A DNA stretch of 64,000 nt from Pararhizobium polonicum (GTDB lineage: Bacteria > Pseudomonadota > Alphaproteobacteria > Rhizobiales > Rhizobiaceae). How positions within the stretch are numbered: the first letter of the stretch is position 1; each line of letters starts with the position of its first letter. Below are positions 1 through 8,200 of this stretch, piece after piece. Position numbers and translations under genes: made by a program. The notes below the pieces were generated by a model. That model was not told the DNA's origin. It searched no databases and was given only the letters and a program-made list of their open reading frames with translations. The stretch is taken from NCBI RefSeq assembly GCF_001687365.1, contig NZ_LGLV01000005.1, positions 124,001 to 188,000 on the forward strand, in the 5' to 3' direction.

Positions 1-1
1 T

Positions 2-127
2 CGCGAAGACCTGGCCGCCGGCATGCGGTTTCGCAAGGGTGGCCGGATTTTTACCGTCCGGGCTTTTTACGATCCGGACGAGACAGGGCGCTATGTCGTT
101 TGCCGCTGCGTGGAGGAGCGGCCATGA
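2..127 (+). CDS. GTA/phage head-tail connector protein, C-terminal part (cut by window edge)
   Basis: The reading frame is open from the first bases and ends at a TGA that overlaps the ATG of the next gene (ATGA). The visible 41 residues include GMRFRKGGRIFTVRAFYDPD and end in CVEERP. This is the ending typical of SPP1 gp16-type head-closure (stopper) proteins, equivalent to g7 of the Rhodobacter capsulatus GTA. Such proteins close the filled capsid and join it to the tail. Its position directly before a tail-terminator gene supports the call. Only the C-terminus is visible, so domain content cannot be checked. Confidence 0.6.
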   Translation, partial: REDLAAGMRFRKGGRIFTVRAFYDPDETGRYVVCRCVEERP

Positions 128-522
128 GCGCGGCCAGCGCCTTGCAGAAGGCGATCTTTGCGGCGCTCTCCGGCGATGCCGCACTGACGGCGATGGTCGG
201 AGCCGATGGGATCCATGACCATATGCAGACACGCTCCCACCGGCCCTGCATCTTCATCGCGGCGATCGAGAGCCTCGATGCGTCAACCGCGAGCGAGGCA
301 GGCGAGGAGCATCTGCTGACCCTGCAGGTTCTGGCCGCAGAGGGCGGCAACCGGGCAGCGCAGGAGATTGCAGCGCGCGTGCGGGCTGTGCTGGATGACG
401 CCGATCTCGCACTCGACGGCTTTGCGCTGGTCAGCCTGCTTCACCGGCGCACCCGCACCGGCCGCGATGCCAGGACCAGGGGACATGTGGCGGACATGGT
501 GTTTCGGGCGGTGACGGAGTGA
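124..522 (+). CDS. DUF3168 family tail terminator protein (GTA g8 type)
   Basis: The 132-residue protein starts at ATG 124, overlapping the upstream stop by four bases, and begins MSAASALQKAIFAALSGD. The pattern of an N-terminal amphipathic helix (ALQKAIFAALSGD), GIHDHMQTRSHRPCIFI and a later EHLLTLQVLA strand matches DUF3168. Members of that family cap the head-proximal end of the tail tube in siphophages and GTAs. It lies between the connector and the major tail protein, as in RcGTA. The start at 124 is preferred over an in-frame ATG at 100, which would overlap the upstream gene by 28 bases. Confidence 0.8.
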   Translation: MSAASALQKAIFAALSGDAALTAMVGADGIHDHMQTRSHRPCIFIAAIESLDASTASEAGEEHLLTLQVLAAEGGNRAAQEIAARVRAVLDDADLALDGFALVSLLHRRTRTGRDARTRGHVADMVFRAVTE

Positions 523-596
523 CGCCCGCTTGTTCGAGCGGTGATTTCAACGGCGTCCCTTGCGGGCGCCTTTTTCGTTTCGGAAAGGACAAAAGC

Positions 597-1004
597 ATGG
601 TGGCGCAGAAGGGGAAGGATCTTCTTTTGAAGATCGACAATGGCGGTTCCTACGTGACGGTGGCGGGGCTTCGTTCCAAGCGGCTGGCGTTCAACGCCGA
701 GACCGTCGATGCGACCGACGCGGAATCGGCGGGGCGCTGGAGGGAGCTTCTGGGCGGGGCCGGTGTGCAACGGGCGTCTGTCTCAGGGGCCGGCATCTTC
801 AAGGACCAGAGTTCGGACGCGCTGGTGCGCGCCGCCTTCTTCAATGGAGCAATCCTCAACTGGCAGATCGTCATTCCCGATTTCGGCACGCTGACCGGTG
901 CCTTCCAGGTAACGGCGCTGGAATATTCCGGCCAGTACAATGGCGAGATCCTGTTCGAAACCGCGCTGGAATCGGCCGGCGTCCTGACGTTTGCGGTGTT
1001 GTAG
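597..1004 (+). CDS. Phage major tail protein, TP901-1 family (GTA g9 type)
   Basis: The protein has 135 residues and starts MVAQKGKDLLLKIDNGGSYV behind a GGAAAGGAC ribosome-binding site. Features of TP901-1-type tube proteins are visible: the VAGLRSKRLAFNAETVDATD segment, a WRELLGGAGV stretch and a C-terminal GQYNGEILFETALESAGVLTF. The protein polymerises as hexameric rings forming the tail tube. The next gene begins two bases after its stop, which indicates a tightly packed operon. An upstream in-frame GTG-type start at 519 is less likely because it has no ribosome-binding site. Confidence 0.85.
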   Translation: MVAQKGKDLLLKIDNGGSYVTVAGLRSKRLAFNAETVDATDAESAGRWRELLGGAGVQRASVSGAGIFKDQSSDALVRAAFFNGAILNWQIVIPDFGTLTGAFQVTALEYSGQYNGEILFETALESAGVLTFAVL

Positions 1005-1006
1005 CC

Positions 1007-1363
1007 ATGGCGCAGCACAATGTGGCTACGGGCCGGGCGAACCGGCATCGCGGCGAGGTGGAGGCGGTAATCTCCGGCGAGCGGCGCATCCTCTGCCTGA
1101 CGCTGGGCAGCCTTGCCGAGCTGGAGACGGCCTTTGCCGCCGACAATCTGATGGAACTCGCCGCCCGTTTTTCGACCGGGCGGCTGAAGGCGGAGGATAT
1201 GATCCGCATCCTCAGCGCCGGTTTGCGCGGCGGCGGCAACCTCATCTCCGACGAGGATGTCGCCGATATGAGCGTCGATGGCGGCATTGCCGGCCTGGCG
1301 CGGCTGACCGGCGAACTTCTGGCCGCGACCTTCGGCGGCGCGGAGGACGGGCCAAACCCTTGA
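1007..1363 (+). CDS. GTA gp10-family tail assembly chaperone
   Basis: This 118-residue protein begins MAQHNVATGRANRHRGEVEA and shows the family pattern of a small beta region (ICLTLGSLAELETAFA) followed by helices and the RGGGNLISDEDVADM stretch. It matches the GTA gp10 family annotated as a tail protein or tail assembly chaperone (RcGTA g10). Chaperones of this kind coat the tape measure protein during tail assembly. The following gene overlaps its stop (TTGA), so the two are probably coupled. This resembles the paired G/GT chaperones of lambdoid phages, but here they are separate genes and no frameshift signal is evident. Confidence 0.8.
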   Translation: MAQHNVATGRANRHRGEVEAVISGERRILCLTLGSLAELETAFAADNLMELAARFSTGRLKAEDMIRILSAGLRGGGNLISDEDVADMSVDGGIAGLARLTGELLAATFGGAEDGPNP

Positions 1364-1575
1364 GGGCCGCAGCGGGCGACAGCGGCGGCCTGCCGCCGCC
1401 GTTTCCCTGGGGATCGGCGATGCATGCCGGGCTTTGCCTGCTGCGGCTTCCAGCACGGGATTTCTGGGCGATGACGCCGCGCGAGATGCAGGCGGCTATG
1501 GGCGGCTTGCGGCCACGCAACGCCGTGCCGGACCGGACGGGACTGGAGGCGTTGATGGGGGCGTTTCCGGATTGA
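1360..1575 (+). CDS. rcc01693-family tail assembly chaperone (DUF2376 type)
   Basis: The product is 71 residues if translation starts at TTG 1360, which overlaps the preceding stop. That start keeps the conserved FPW near the N-terminus; the next ATG at 1420 would remove it. The rest shows the family signature LLRLPARDFWAMTPREMQAA and LRPRNAVPDRTGLEALMGAFP. It corresponds to RcGTA g10.1, the second tail chaperone that acts with g10 before the tape measure is assembled. The tape measure follows after a 70-base gap carrying a good ribosome-binding site. Confidence 0.75.
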   Translation: MRAAAGDSGGLPPPFPWGSAMHAGLCLLRLPARDFWAMTPREMQAAMGGLRPRNAVPDRTGLEALMGAFPD

Positions 1576-1645
1576 GAGAGGCAGTAGGCATACCGGATCG
1601 ATGCGAAAACCGAATACTGCCGTTGCCCCAAGAAGGAGAGCCAGC

Positions 1646-2224
1646 ATGACCGACGAAACGGATTTTGCGGCGACCACCGACGATGCCGAGGCGTTGAAGG
1701 ATGTGCTCGACGATCTGGAGCAGCGCTCGCGCTCGTTCGGCTCGGCGCTGACAGGCGCGCTGGCTTCGGCGACGCGTGGCGGCAAGGGGCTGGAGGACGT
1801 GCTGCGCAGCGCCGGCCTGCGGCTGACGGAGATCGCCCTTTCGGCGGGACTGAAGCCGCTGGAGGGGCTGCTCGGTTCGGCGATCTCGGGCCTGGCCGGC
1901 AGCCTTGGCGGCGCGACGGCCTTTGCCGATGGCGGGGTGCCCGGCAGGGTGACGCCCTTTGCCGCCGGCGGTGTGGTTTCGACGCCCACCTATTTTCCCA
2001 TGGACGGACAGACCGGGCTGATGGGCGAGGCGGGGCCGGAGGCAATCCTGCCGCTGAAGCGCGGTGCGGATGGCGCGCTGGGCGTGGCCTCATCCGGTGG
2101 CGGCGCGGCGATGAACGTTGTCTTCAATGTGACGGCGCCGGATGCGCAGAGTTTTCGCAAGTCGGAGGGACAGATTGCGGCGATGCTGACGCGGACGGTG
2201 GGGCGCGGGCGGCGGGGGATGTGA
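1646..2224 (+). CDS. Short phage/GTA tail tape measure protein
   Basis: The protein has 192 residues, starting MTDETDFAATTDDAEALKDV after an AAGGAGAG ribosome-binding site. The C-terminal half carries the tape-measure signature FADGGVPGRVTPFAAGGVV, then FPMDGQTGLMGEAGPEAILP (roughly residues 92-140). Tape measure length sets tail length, and this one is very short compared with siphophages (commonly more than 600 residues) but near the GTA g11 size. That supports a GTA-like particle with a short tail. The operon is interrupted immediately downstream by an opposite-strand gene. Confidence 0.85.
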   Translation: MTDETDFAATTDDAEALKDVLDDLEQRSRSFGSALTGALASATRGGKGLEDVLRSAGLRLTEIALSAGLKPLEGLLGSAISGLAGSLGGATAFADGGVPGRVTPFAAGGVVSTPTYFPMDGQTGLMGEAGPEAILPLKRGADGALGVASSGGGAAMNVVFNVTAPDAQSFRKSEGQIAAMLTRTVGRGRRGM

Positions 2225-2269
2225 GGGTGGGGCGGTCTTGTCTAGGGGGCCTATCGCCCCGGGACACCC

Positions 2270-2989
2270 TTACCCAAAAACAAGAGCCGCGCTGTGTTTA
2301 ATTGAAAGTTCACAACCGCGGATCAGACGCACAAGACCAAACGCTTCAACACCATACACCTGCCAGAGTCTTCCTTCCGCAGACGGGTTGTCCGCGTTTT
2401 TCCAAATTTCTTCACTCTCAACGCCGATGTCCTTCGGAAGTTCAATTAATGCAGCTAGTTCAATGCATTCTTGCAGAAGCCGGGGTGAAGAACCGATCAT
2501 TCCTCCAATGCCATCTCGCTGAGGCTGTGCGTTGTCGAAAACAACGTGCTGGAAGTCGTATGGCAGATAAAACCCCTCGCAGTCCGAATGCAAAAGTAGA
2601 TGCTGAAATTTTGGAATTGAGCGGCGAGCTGACATCCATCTTTTTAATAGTCCGCCGTTTCGCCTATCGAGGCTTCGGAGATGCTCTTGGTCTAGGCGCT
2701 CTATTACGGGATCGCTGACGTAATCTTCATAGCTTCCTTGAGGCGGAAGACGCCCTTCACAAACGTGATATGCAGCCAAGCGCCGAATCGCATGCAGTCC
2801 GCCATAGCCCCACATTTCGGCTTCAAACACCTCATCACTTGGCAAATCATGAGGCTCATGATGTGGAGCCATGCCCGCTTCTGAGAGCACTTCGTTCAGC
2901 ATATCATAAGGTTTCCGAAGCTCAGCGATATCGCCGCCGTCCTCCTTTAAGTCCCTCGCCAGCCAACCGACGCCGATTGTAAGCCCCAT
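2270..2989 (-). CDS. Uncharacterised protein inserted in the GTA cluster
   Basis: This 239-residue protein on the opposite strand has a strong ribosome-binding site (GGAGGGGAC) before ATG. No signal peptide or membrane segment is visible. It begins MGLTIGVGWLARDLKEDGGD and contains LLLHSDCEGFYLPYDF (about residues 151-166) and a GGMIGSS motif. Both are recognisable from a widespread but functionally uncharacterised family of stand-alone cytoplasmic proteins. The stretch 2225-3254 is visibly richer in A and T than the GTA genes on each side. This suggests a transferred cargo gene placed between tape measure and distal tail genes. Function is unknown; an immunity-like role is only a guess. Confidence 0.7.
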   Translation of the reverse strand: MGLTIGVGWLARDLKEDGGDIAELRKPYDMLNEVLSEAGMAPHHEPHDLPSDEVFEAEMWGYGGLHAIRRLAAYHVCEGRLPPQGSYEDYVSDPVIERLDQEHLRSLDRRNGGLLKRWMSARRSIPKFQHLLLHSDCEGFYLPYDFQHVVFDNAQPQRDGIGGMIGSSPRLLQECIELAALIELPKDIGVESEEIWKNADNPSAEGRLWQVYGVEAFGLVRLIRGCELSIKHSAALVFG

Positions 2990-3254
2990 GTCCCCTCCAA
3001 AAAGCAGGATTGAGAGAGCAACAGAACACTGAAGTCAAGGAGCAACGAGTCGCACAAAGCGTACTTATCGCGAGGGGGAAGACGATCGAGGCTGCAGCCT
3101 TCCCATAGGCGGAAAGAAGGCCGACTGAATGTGCCGCTTCCCCTTCGTTCCACTTGCAGGATACCCGGCAAACCGGATGAGCCCTCCACTTCCGCGCATG
3201 CAGCAACGCCTGAACACCTCCCACCAACCACATCCCCACACACGGAACATCACC

Positions 3255-3896
3255 ATGCCAACAGGCTTCCACGAAGTCCGGTTTCCCTTACGCCTGGCTT
3301 TAGGCACGAGCGGCGGGCCGGTCAGGCGGACGGATATTGTCAGTCTTTCGAACGGGCGGGAAAATCGCAACCGGCGCTGGCGCGATGCGCGCCGGCATTA
3401 CGATGCGGGCTCGGGCATCAGGTCGATCGGCGATCTCTATGCCGTGCTCGAATTCTTCGAGGCGCGGGCGGGGCAGTTCTATGGGTTCCGGTTTCGCGAT
3501 CCACTGGATTTCCGGTCCTGCGCGCCGGAGGGGACTGTCAGTGCCGGCGATCAGGTAATTGGGACGGGGGATGGGGTGACGGCTGCGTTCCAGCTGATCA
3601 AAACCTATGGCGATGCGGGTGGGGCTACGATTCGTGAGATCGCCAAGCCGGTGGCCGGGACGGTGGTGGTTTCGGTCGCTGGCGTGGCCGTGGCGCCGGC
3701 GGATTTTGCGCTGGATGCGGCGGCTGGGCGTGTGACCTTCGTGCCGTCGAAAATTCCGGCAGGCGGCGCGGTGGTGCGGGCGGGTTACGAATTCGACGTG
3801 CCGGTGCGCTTCGATACCGACCGGATCGATGTCGATCTGGCGCAGTTTCAGGCCGGGCGCATTCCGTCCATTCCATTGGTGGAGATCAAGCCATGA
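3255..3896 (+). CDS. Distal tail protein, DUF2460/TIGR02217 family (GTA g12 type)
   Basis: The protein has 213 residues. The start at ATG 3255 (MPTGFHEVRFPLRLALGTSG) fits the family, whose members begin with a F.E..FP..I..G-type segment. A longer in-frame opening from 3129 has no family similarity. Diagnostic stretches are IGDLYAVLEFFEARAGQFYG, FRFRDPLDF near residue 80 and a C-terminal ADFALDAAAGRVTF followed by VPVRFDTDRIDVDL. In RcGTA this protein makes the ring at the end of the tail tube. It overlaps the hub gene by four bases (ATGA). No strong ribosome-binding site is seen before 3255. Confidence 0.85.
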   Translation: MPTGFHEVRFPLRLALGTSGGPVRRTDIVSLSNGRENRNRRWRDARRHYDAGSGIRSIGDLYAVLEFFEARAGQFYGFRFRDPLDFRSCAPEGTVSAGDQVIGTGDGVTAAFQLIKTYGDAGGATIREIAKPVAGTVVVSVAGVAVAPADFALDAAAGRVTFVPSKIPAGGAVVRAGYEFDVPVRFDTDRIDVDLAQFQAGRIPSIPLVEIKP

Positions 3897-4780
3897 GAAC
3901 GCTTCCGGCAGCGCTGGCCGCGCATCTTGCGGGCGACGTCACGACGATGTGCCATTGCTGGCGGGTGACGCGGCGGGATGGCGTCGTGCTCGGCTTTACC
4001 GAGCACGACCATGATCTGCGGTTCGACGGGACGGATTTTCTCGCCGCCAGCGGTTTCCAGGCGGCCGATAGCGAGGCGGCGAGCGGGCTTTCCGTCGAGG
4101 CGGGCGAGGTTTCCGGCGGGTTTTCGAGCGCTGCGATCAGCGAGGCGGATGTGTTGGCTGGGCGCTACGACGGCGCCAAGGTCGAGGTGTTTCAGGTCAA
4201 CTGGCAGGCACCGGATGAACGCATCCTGCTGCGGGTGCAGGAGATCGGCGATGTCGTGCGGGCGGGCGTGGCGTTTCGCGCCGAGTTGAGGCGCCTGACG
4301 CACCGGCTGGAGCAGGTGCAGGGGCGGATTTACGGGCGGCGCTGCGATGCGGTGCTGGGAGACGGGCGGTGCAAGGTCGATCTGGGCAACCCGGCCTATC
4401 GTGGCAGCGGCACGATTTCGGCGGTTCTGGCGGAGATGCGGGTCAGCGTCTCGGGGCTGGGTGCGGCCACGGGGTTCTATCGATATGGCGTCTTCACATT
4501 CACGAGTGGCGCGAATGCCGGGCATGTCTGCGATATCGAGGATCACCGCAGGGAGGACGATGCGGTGACGCTGTCGCTCTGGCTGCCGCCGCCCTTGCCG
4601 CTGGCCGTGGGTGATACGTTCACGGTGACGGCCGGGTGCGACAAGAGTTTTGGCGCCTGTAGCGAAAAGTTTGCGAACCCGCTGAATTTTCAGGGATTTC
4701 CGCATCTGCCGGGAACGGACTTCGCCTTCGGTTATGCGGATGGCGATACGGTGCATGATGGGCGGCCGTTGTATGAGTGA
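3893..4780 (+). CDS. Tail hub protein, DUF2163 family (GTA g13 type)
   Basis: The 295-residue protein shows the DUF2163 N-terminal pattern MCHCWRVTRRDGVVLGFTEH followed by DHDLRFDG. The C-terminal phage_BR0599-type part includes GRRCDAVLGDGRCKVDLG and CDKSFGACSEKFANPLNFQG, with Cys pairs that bind an iron-sulfur cluster in the RcGTA hub structure. Here the cysteines in RRCDAV, GRCKVD, GCDKSF and GACSEK are all retained. It forms the tail-tip hub between the distal tail ring and the megatron. The next gene starts inside its last eight bases. Confidence 0.88.
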   Translation: MRTLPAALAAHLAGDVTTMCHCWRVTRRDGVVLGFTEHDHDLRFDGTDFLAASGFQAADSEAASGLSVEAGEVSGGFSSAAISEADVLAGRYDGAKVEVFQVNWQAPDERILLRVQEIGDVVRAGVAFRAELRRLTHRLEQVQGRIYGRRCDAVLGDGRCKVDLGNPAYRGSGTISAVLAEMRVSVSGLGAATGFYRYGVFTFTSGANAGHVCDIEDHRREDDAVTLSLWLPPPLPLAVGDTFTVTAGCDKSFGACSEKFANPLNFQGFPHLPGTDFAFGYADGDTVHDGRPLYE

Positions 4781-5291
4781 CGACAGTGTTGCTCCAAAGG
4801 ATCACCCCACCCCGGCGCTTTGCGCCGACCCTCCCCCTCAAGGGGAGGGTGAAGGTTTCGTGTTCACCGCGCAGATTGTCGCTGCCGCGCAGAGCTGGAT
4901 CGGCACGCCGTACCGGCATCAGGCGAGCCTCAAGGGCGTCGGCTGCGACTGTTTGGGGCTGGTGCGCGGCGTCTGGCGCGAGCTCTATGGCACCGAGCCG
5001 GAATTGCCGCCGGCCTATCAGCCGGACTGGGCGGAACGCAGCGGCGAGGACCGGCTGCGCGATGCGGCGCGGCGGCATTTCGGGGTGGAGTTGCCTGTTG
5101 CGGAGATGCGGCCGGGCGATTTGCTGCTGTTTCGCTGGCGGCCGGACCTGCCGACCAAGCATGCCGGGATTCTGTGTGCCGACGGCCGGTTCATCCATGC
5201 CTATGAGCAGGCGGCGGTGATCTCGTCGGCGCTCGTGCCTTCCTGGCGGCGCCGGATCGCCGGGGTGTTTCGCTTTCCTGAAAAGGACTGA
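4773..5291 (+). CDS. NlpC/P60-family cell wall peptidase (GTA g14 type) with an in-frame repeat
   Basis: The 172-residue protein starts at ATG 4773, overlapping the hub gene by eight bases. The catalytic domain begins at FTAQIVAAAQSWIGTPYRHQ. It has the nucleophile Cys in GVGCDCLGLVRGVWRE and the His in TKHAGILCADG, as in the family that cleaves peptide cross-links in peptidoglycan. In a GTA or phage it opens the recipient wall beneath the tail tip. Residues 9-25 (HPTPALCADPPPQGEGE) are not part of the fold. They are encoded by a palindromic repeat that reads through in frame, so the N-terminus has been lengthened by repeat insertion. Confidence 0.88.
   Translation: MSDDSVAPKDHPTPALCADPPPQGEGEGFVFTAQIVAAAQSWIGTPYRHQASLKGVGCDCLGLVRGVWRELYGTEPELPPAYQPDWAERSGEDRLRDAARRHFGVELPVAEMRPGDLLLFRWRPDLPTKHAGILCADGRFIHAYEQAAVISSALVPSWRRRIAGVFRFPEKD
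4813..4849 (+). repeat. Palindromic repeat element inside the NlpC/P60 gene
   Basis: Two adjacent perfect hairpins are present. The first has arms CGGCGC at 4813-4818 and GCGCCG at 4822-4827 around a TTT loop. The second has arms CCCTCCCC at 4829-4836 and GGGGAGGG at 4842-4849 around CTCAA. This sequence type is a common dispersed extragenic palindrome in rhizobia and other alphaproteobacteria. Here it lies within codons 14-26 of a coding region with the frame kept open. Confidence 0.8.
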
Positions 5292-5296
5292 CAGTC

Positions 5297-8200
5297 ATGG
5301 CAACCATTCTCCTGCAGGCGGCGGGCGCGGCCCTTGGCGGCGTTTTCGGCCCGGTCGGGGCAGCACTCGGGCGTGCGGCCGGTGCCCTGGCCGGATCGGC
5401 CATCGACCGCGCCCTCATCAACGGTAGTACGACGATCACCGGCGCCCGGCTTGGCGATGCGCGCATACCGGGGGCGGAGGACGGCACGGCGATCACGCGG
5501 GCCTATGGCACGGTCAGGATCGGCGGCACGCTGATCTGGGCGACGCGGTTCGAGGAAGAAGTGCGCGTCGAGCGGCAGGGCGGCAAGGCGAGCGGGCCGC
5601 GGGTCGAGACATTCCGCTATTATGCCAATTTTGCCCTGGGGATCTGCGAGGGCGAGATCGCCAGCGTGCGGCGGGTCTGGGCGGATGGACGCGAGATCGA
5701 TCTGACTGGCGTCGAGATGCGGCTCTATCGCGGGACGGGCGATCAGCTGCCCGATCCGCTGATCGAGGCCAAGCAGGGCGCGGGAAAGACGCCGGCCTAT
5801 CGCGGGCTGGCCTATGCGGTGTTCGAGCGCTTTCCACTGGATGGTTATGGCAACCGCATTCCGGTCATCCAGTTCGAGGTGCTGCGGCCGGTGGGTGTGC
5901 TGGAAAAGGCGATCCGGGCAGTGACGATCATTCCGGGTTCGAGCGAGCATGGCTACGACCCGGCGGTGGTTGCCGAAAAGACGGGCGCCGGCGCCAGCCG
6001 GCTGATCAACCGCAATGTCTTTCACGCCCGTTCCGACTGGCAGGCGTCGATCGACGAGTTGCAGGCCTTGTGCCCCAATCTCGAACGCGTGGCGCTGGTG
6101 GTCTCCTGGTTCGGAACGGACCTGCGCGCCGGTCGTTGCCGGATCGTGCCGGGTGTCGAGACGCCGGTGCGCGAGGGTGAAGGCCGGGCCTGGTCGGTGT
6201 CCGGCCTGTCGCGCAACGAGGCGATGCTGGTCAGCCGCAATGGCGGCGGTCCGGCCTATGGCGGTACGCCGAGCGATGCAAGCGTGGCGGCGGCGATTGC
6301 CGATCTGAAGGCACGCGGGCTGAAGGTCTATCTCTATCCCTTCGTGATGATGGATATTCCGGCCGGCAATACGCTGCCCAATCCCTATGGCGGCACGGGG
6401 CAGCCGGCCTATCCCTGGCGCGGGCGCATCACGTCGCATCCGGCGCCGGGATTGGCCGGGAGTGTGGACAGGACGGCGGCGGCGCGCACGCAGGTTGAGG
6501 TATTTTGCGGCACGGCTGACGTTGGGGATTTTTCGGTTTCCGGCACGGCGGTGACGTCGGCCGGGGCTGACGACGGCTATCGGCGGCTGGTGCTGCACTA
6601 CGCGCTGCTGGCCAAGGCGGCGGGCGGGGTCGACGGCTTCATCATCGGCTCCGAGCTGCGCGGGCTGACGCAGCTGCGCGACGGGGCGGGGGCGTTTCCG
6701 TTTGTCGAGCAGCTGATCGGGCTTGCCAGCGATGTCAGAGCCATTCTCGGTGCCGGTACGAAGCTGACCTACGGAGCCGATTGGAGCGAATATTTCGGTT
6801 ACCACCCGCCGGATGGATCGGGCGAGGTACATTATAATCTCGACCCACTCTGGGCGTCGGCGGCGATCGATGCCGTGGGGATCGACAACTACATGCCGCT
6901 GTCCGACTGGCGCGACGGCGACCTTTCACAGGGCAATCCGGATGGCTTCCGGCTGGCGGAAGACGCGGACGCGATGCGGGCGACGATTGCCGCCGGTGAG
7001 GGCTATGACTGGTATTATGCCAGCGAGGCCGATCGGCAAGGCCGGGTTCGCAGCCCGATTGCCGATGGGCTGGCCGGAAAGCCCTGGGTCTATCGCTACA
7101 AGGATATCGCCAGCTGGTGGGGGCGGGCGCACCACAACAGGATCGGTGGCGTCGAGCAGCCGGCGCCAACAGCCTGGGTTCCGGCGTCCAAGCCGGTCTG
7201 GTTCACCGAACTCGGCTGCCCGGCGATCGACAAGGGGGCGAACCAGCCGAATGTCTTTACCGATCCGAAATCGTCGGAGACGGCGGTTCCGTATTTTTCG
7301 AATGGCGCCCGGCGCGATGCCATGCAGCGCCGGTTTCTGGAGGCGCAGCACCGGTTCTGGCAAGGGCCGGACGCACCGGCCTGCCTCGATCCCGACCATA
7401 TGTTCGTCTGGACCTGGGATGCGCGGCCGGTGCCGGCCTTTCCGGAAAATACCGGCCTCTGGTCCGATGGGACCAACTGGCAGACCGGCCATTGGCTGAA
7501 CGGGCGGCTTGGCGCTTCGACGGCGGCCGATGTGATCGCGGCGGTGCTGGCCGATCATGGGTTTGAGGGCGGCGATACCAGCCTCGTCAGCGGTGATCTC
7601 TGCGGCTACGTGCAGTCGGAACAGGCCAGCGCCCGCGATCTGCTCGAACCCTTGATGGCGGCCTTGCAGATCGACGCGGTCGAGGACGGCGCCACACTGC
7701 GGTTCCGCTCGCGGATGAAGCAGGCGTCGGCACCGCACATCGTCTCCGTGCTGGCGGATCTGGACAATCAGGCGCTGTTCGAGGAGGCGCGCGGTCACGA
7801 CAGCGATTTTGCCGCCGAGGCCATTCTCGATCATTTCGATCCGCAAAACGCCTATGAGCGGACGACGGCTCGTTCCCGCCGGGTATCGCCGGCCAATGAC
7901 CGGGTGCTGCGGCTATCCGTGCCGGGTGTCCTGCATGAGGGTGCTGCGGCCGGTGCCGTCGAGGATGCGCTGCGGGATCATCAGGTGTCGCGCAGGAGTG
8001 TCCGGTTTTCCCTGTCTCCGGCAGAACTAAAGCTGGAGCCGGGCGATGTGATCGCCTTTGAGGACGAGCCGGCGGGTCATTTTATCGTCGGCCGGATCGA
8101 GGACGGTGCCGTGCGCTCGGTCGAGGCACGGGCGTTCGTGCCATCCGGCGGTGGTGGAGCGGACAGGCAATCGCGGTCTGTCGATCCGCCGCGCGTGCCG

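Noticed and set aside
5201..6832. 543-codon minus-strand frame opposite the GTA tip gene
   Set aside because: It is opposite an intact, recognised phage protein and reads as Arg/His/Ala-rich filler.
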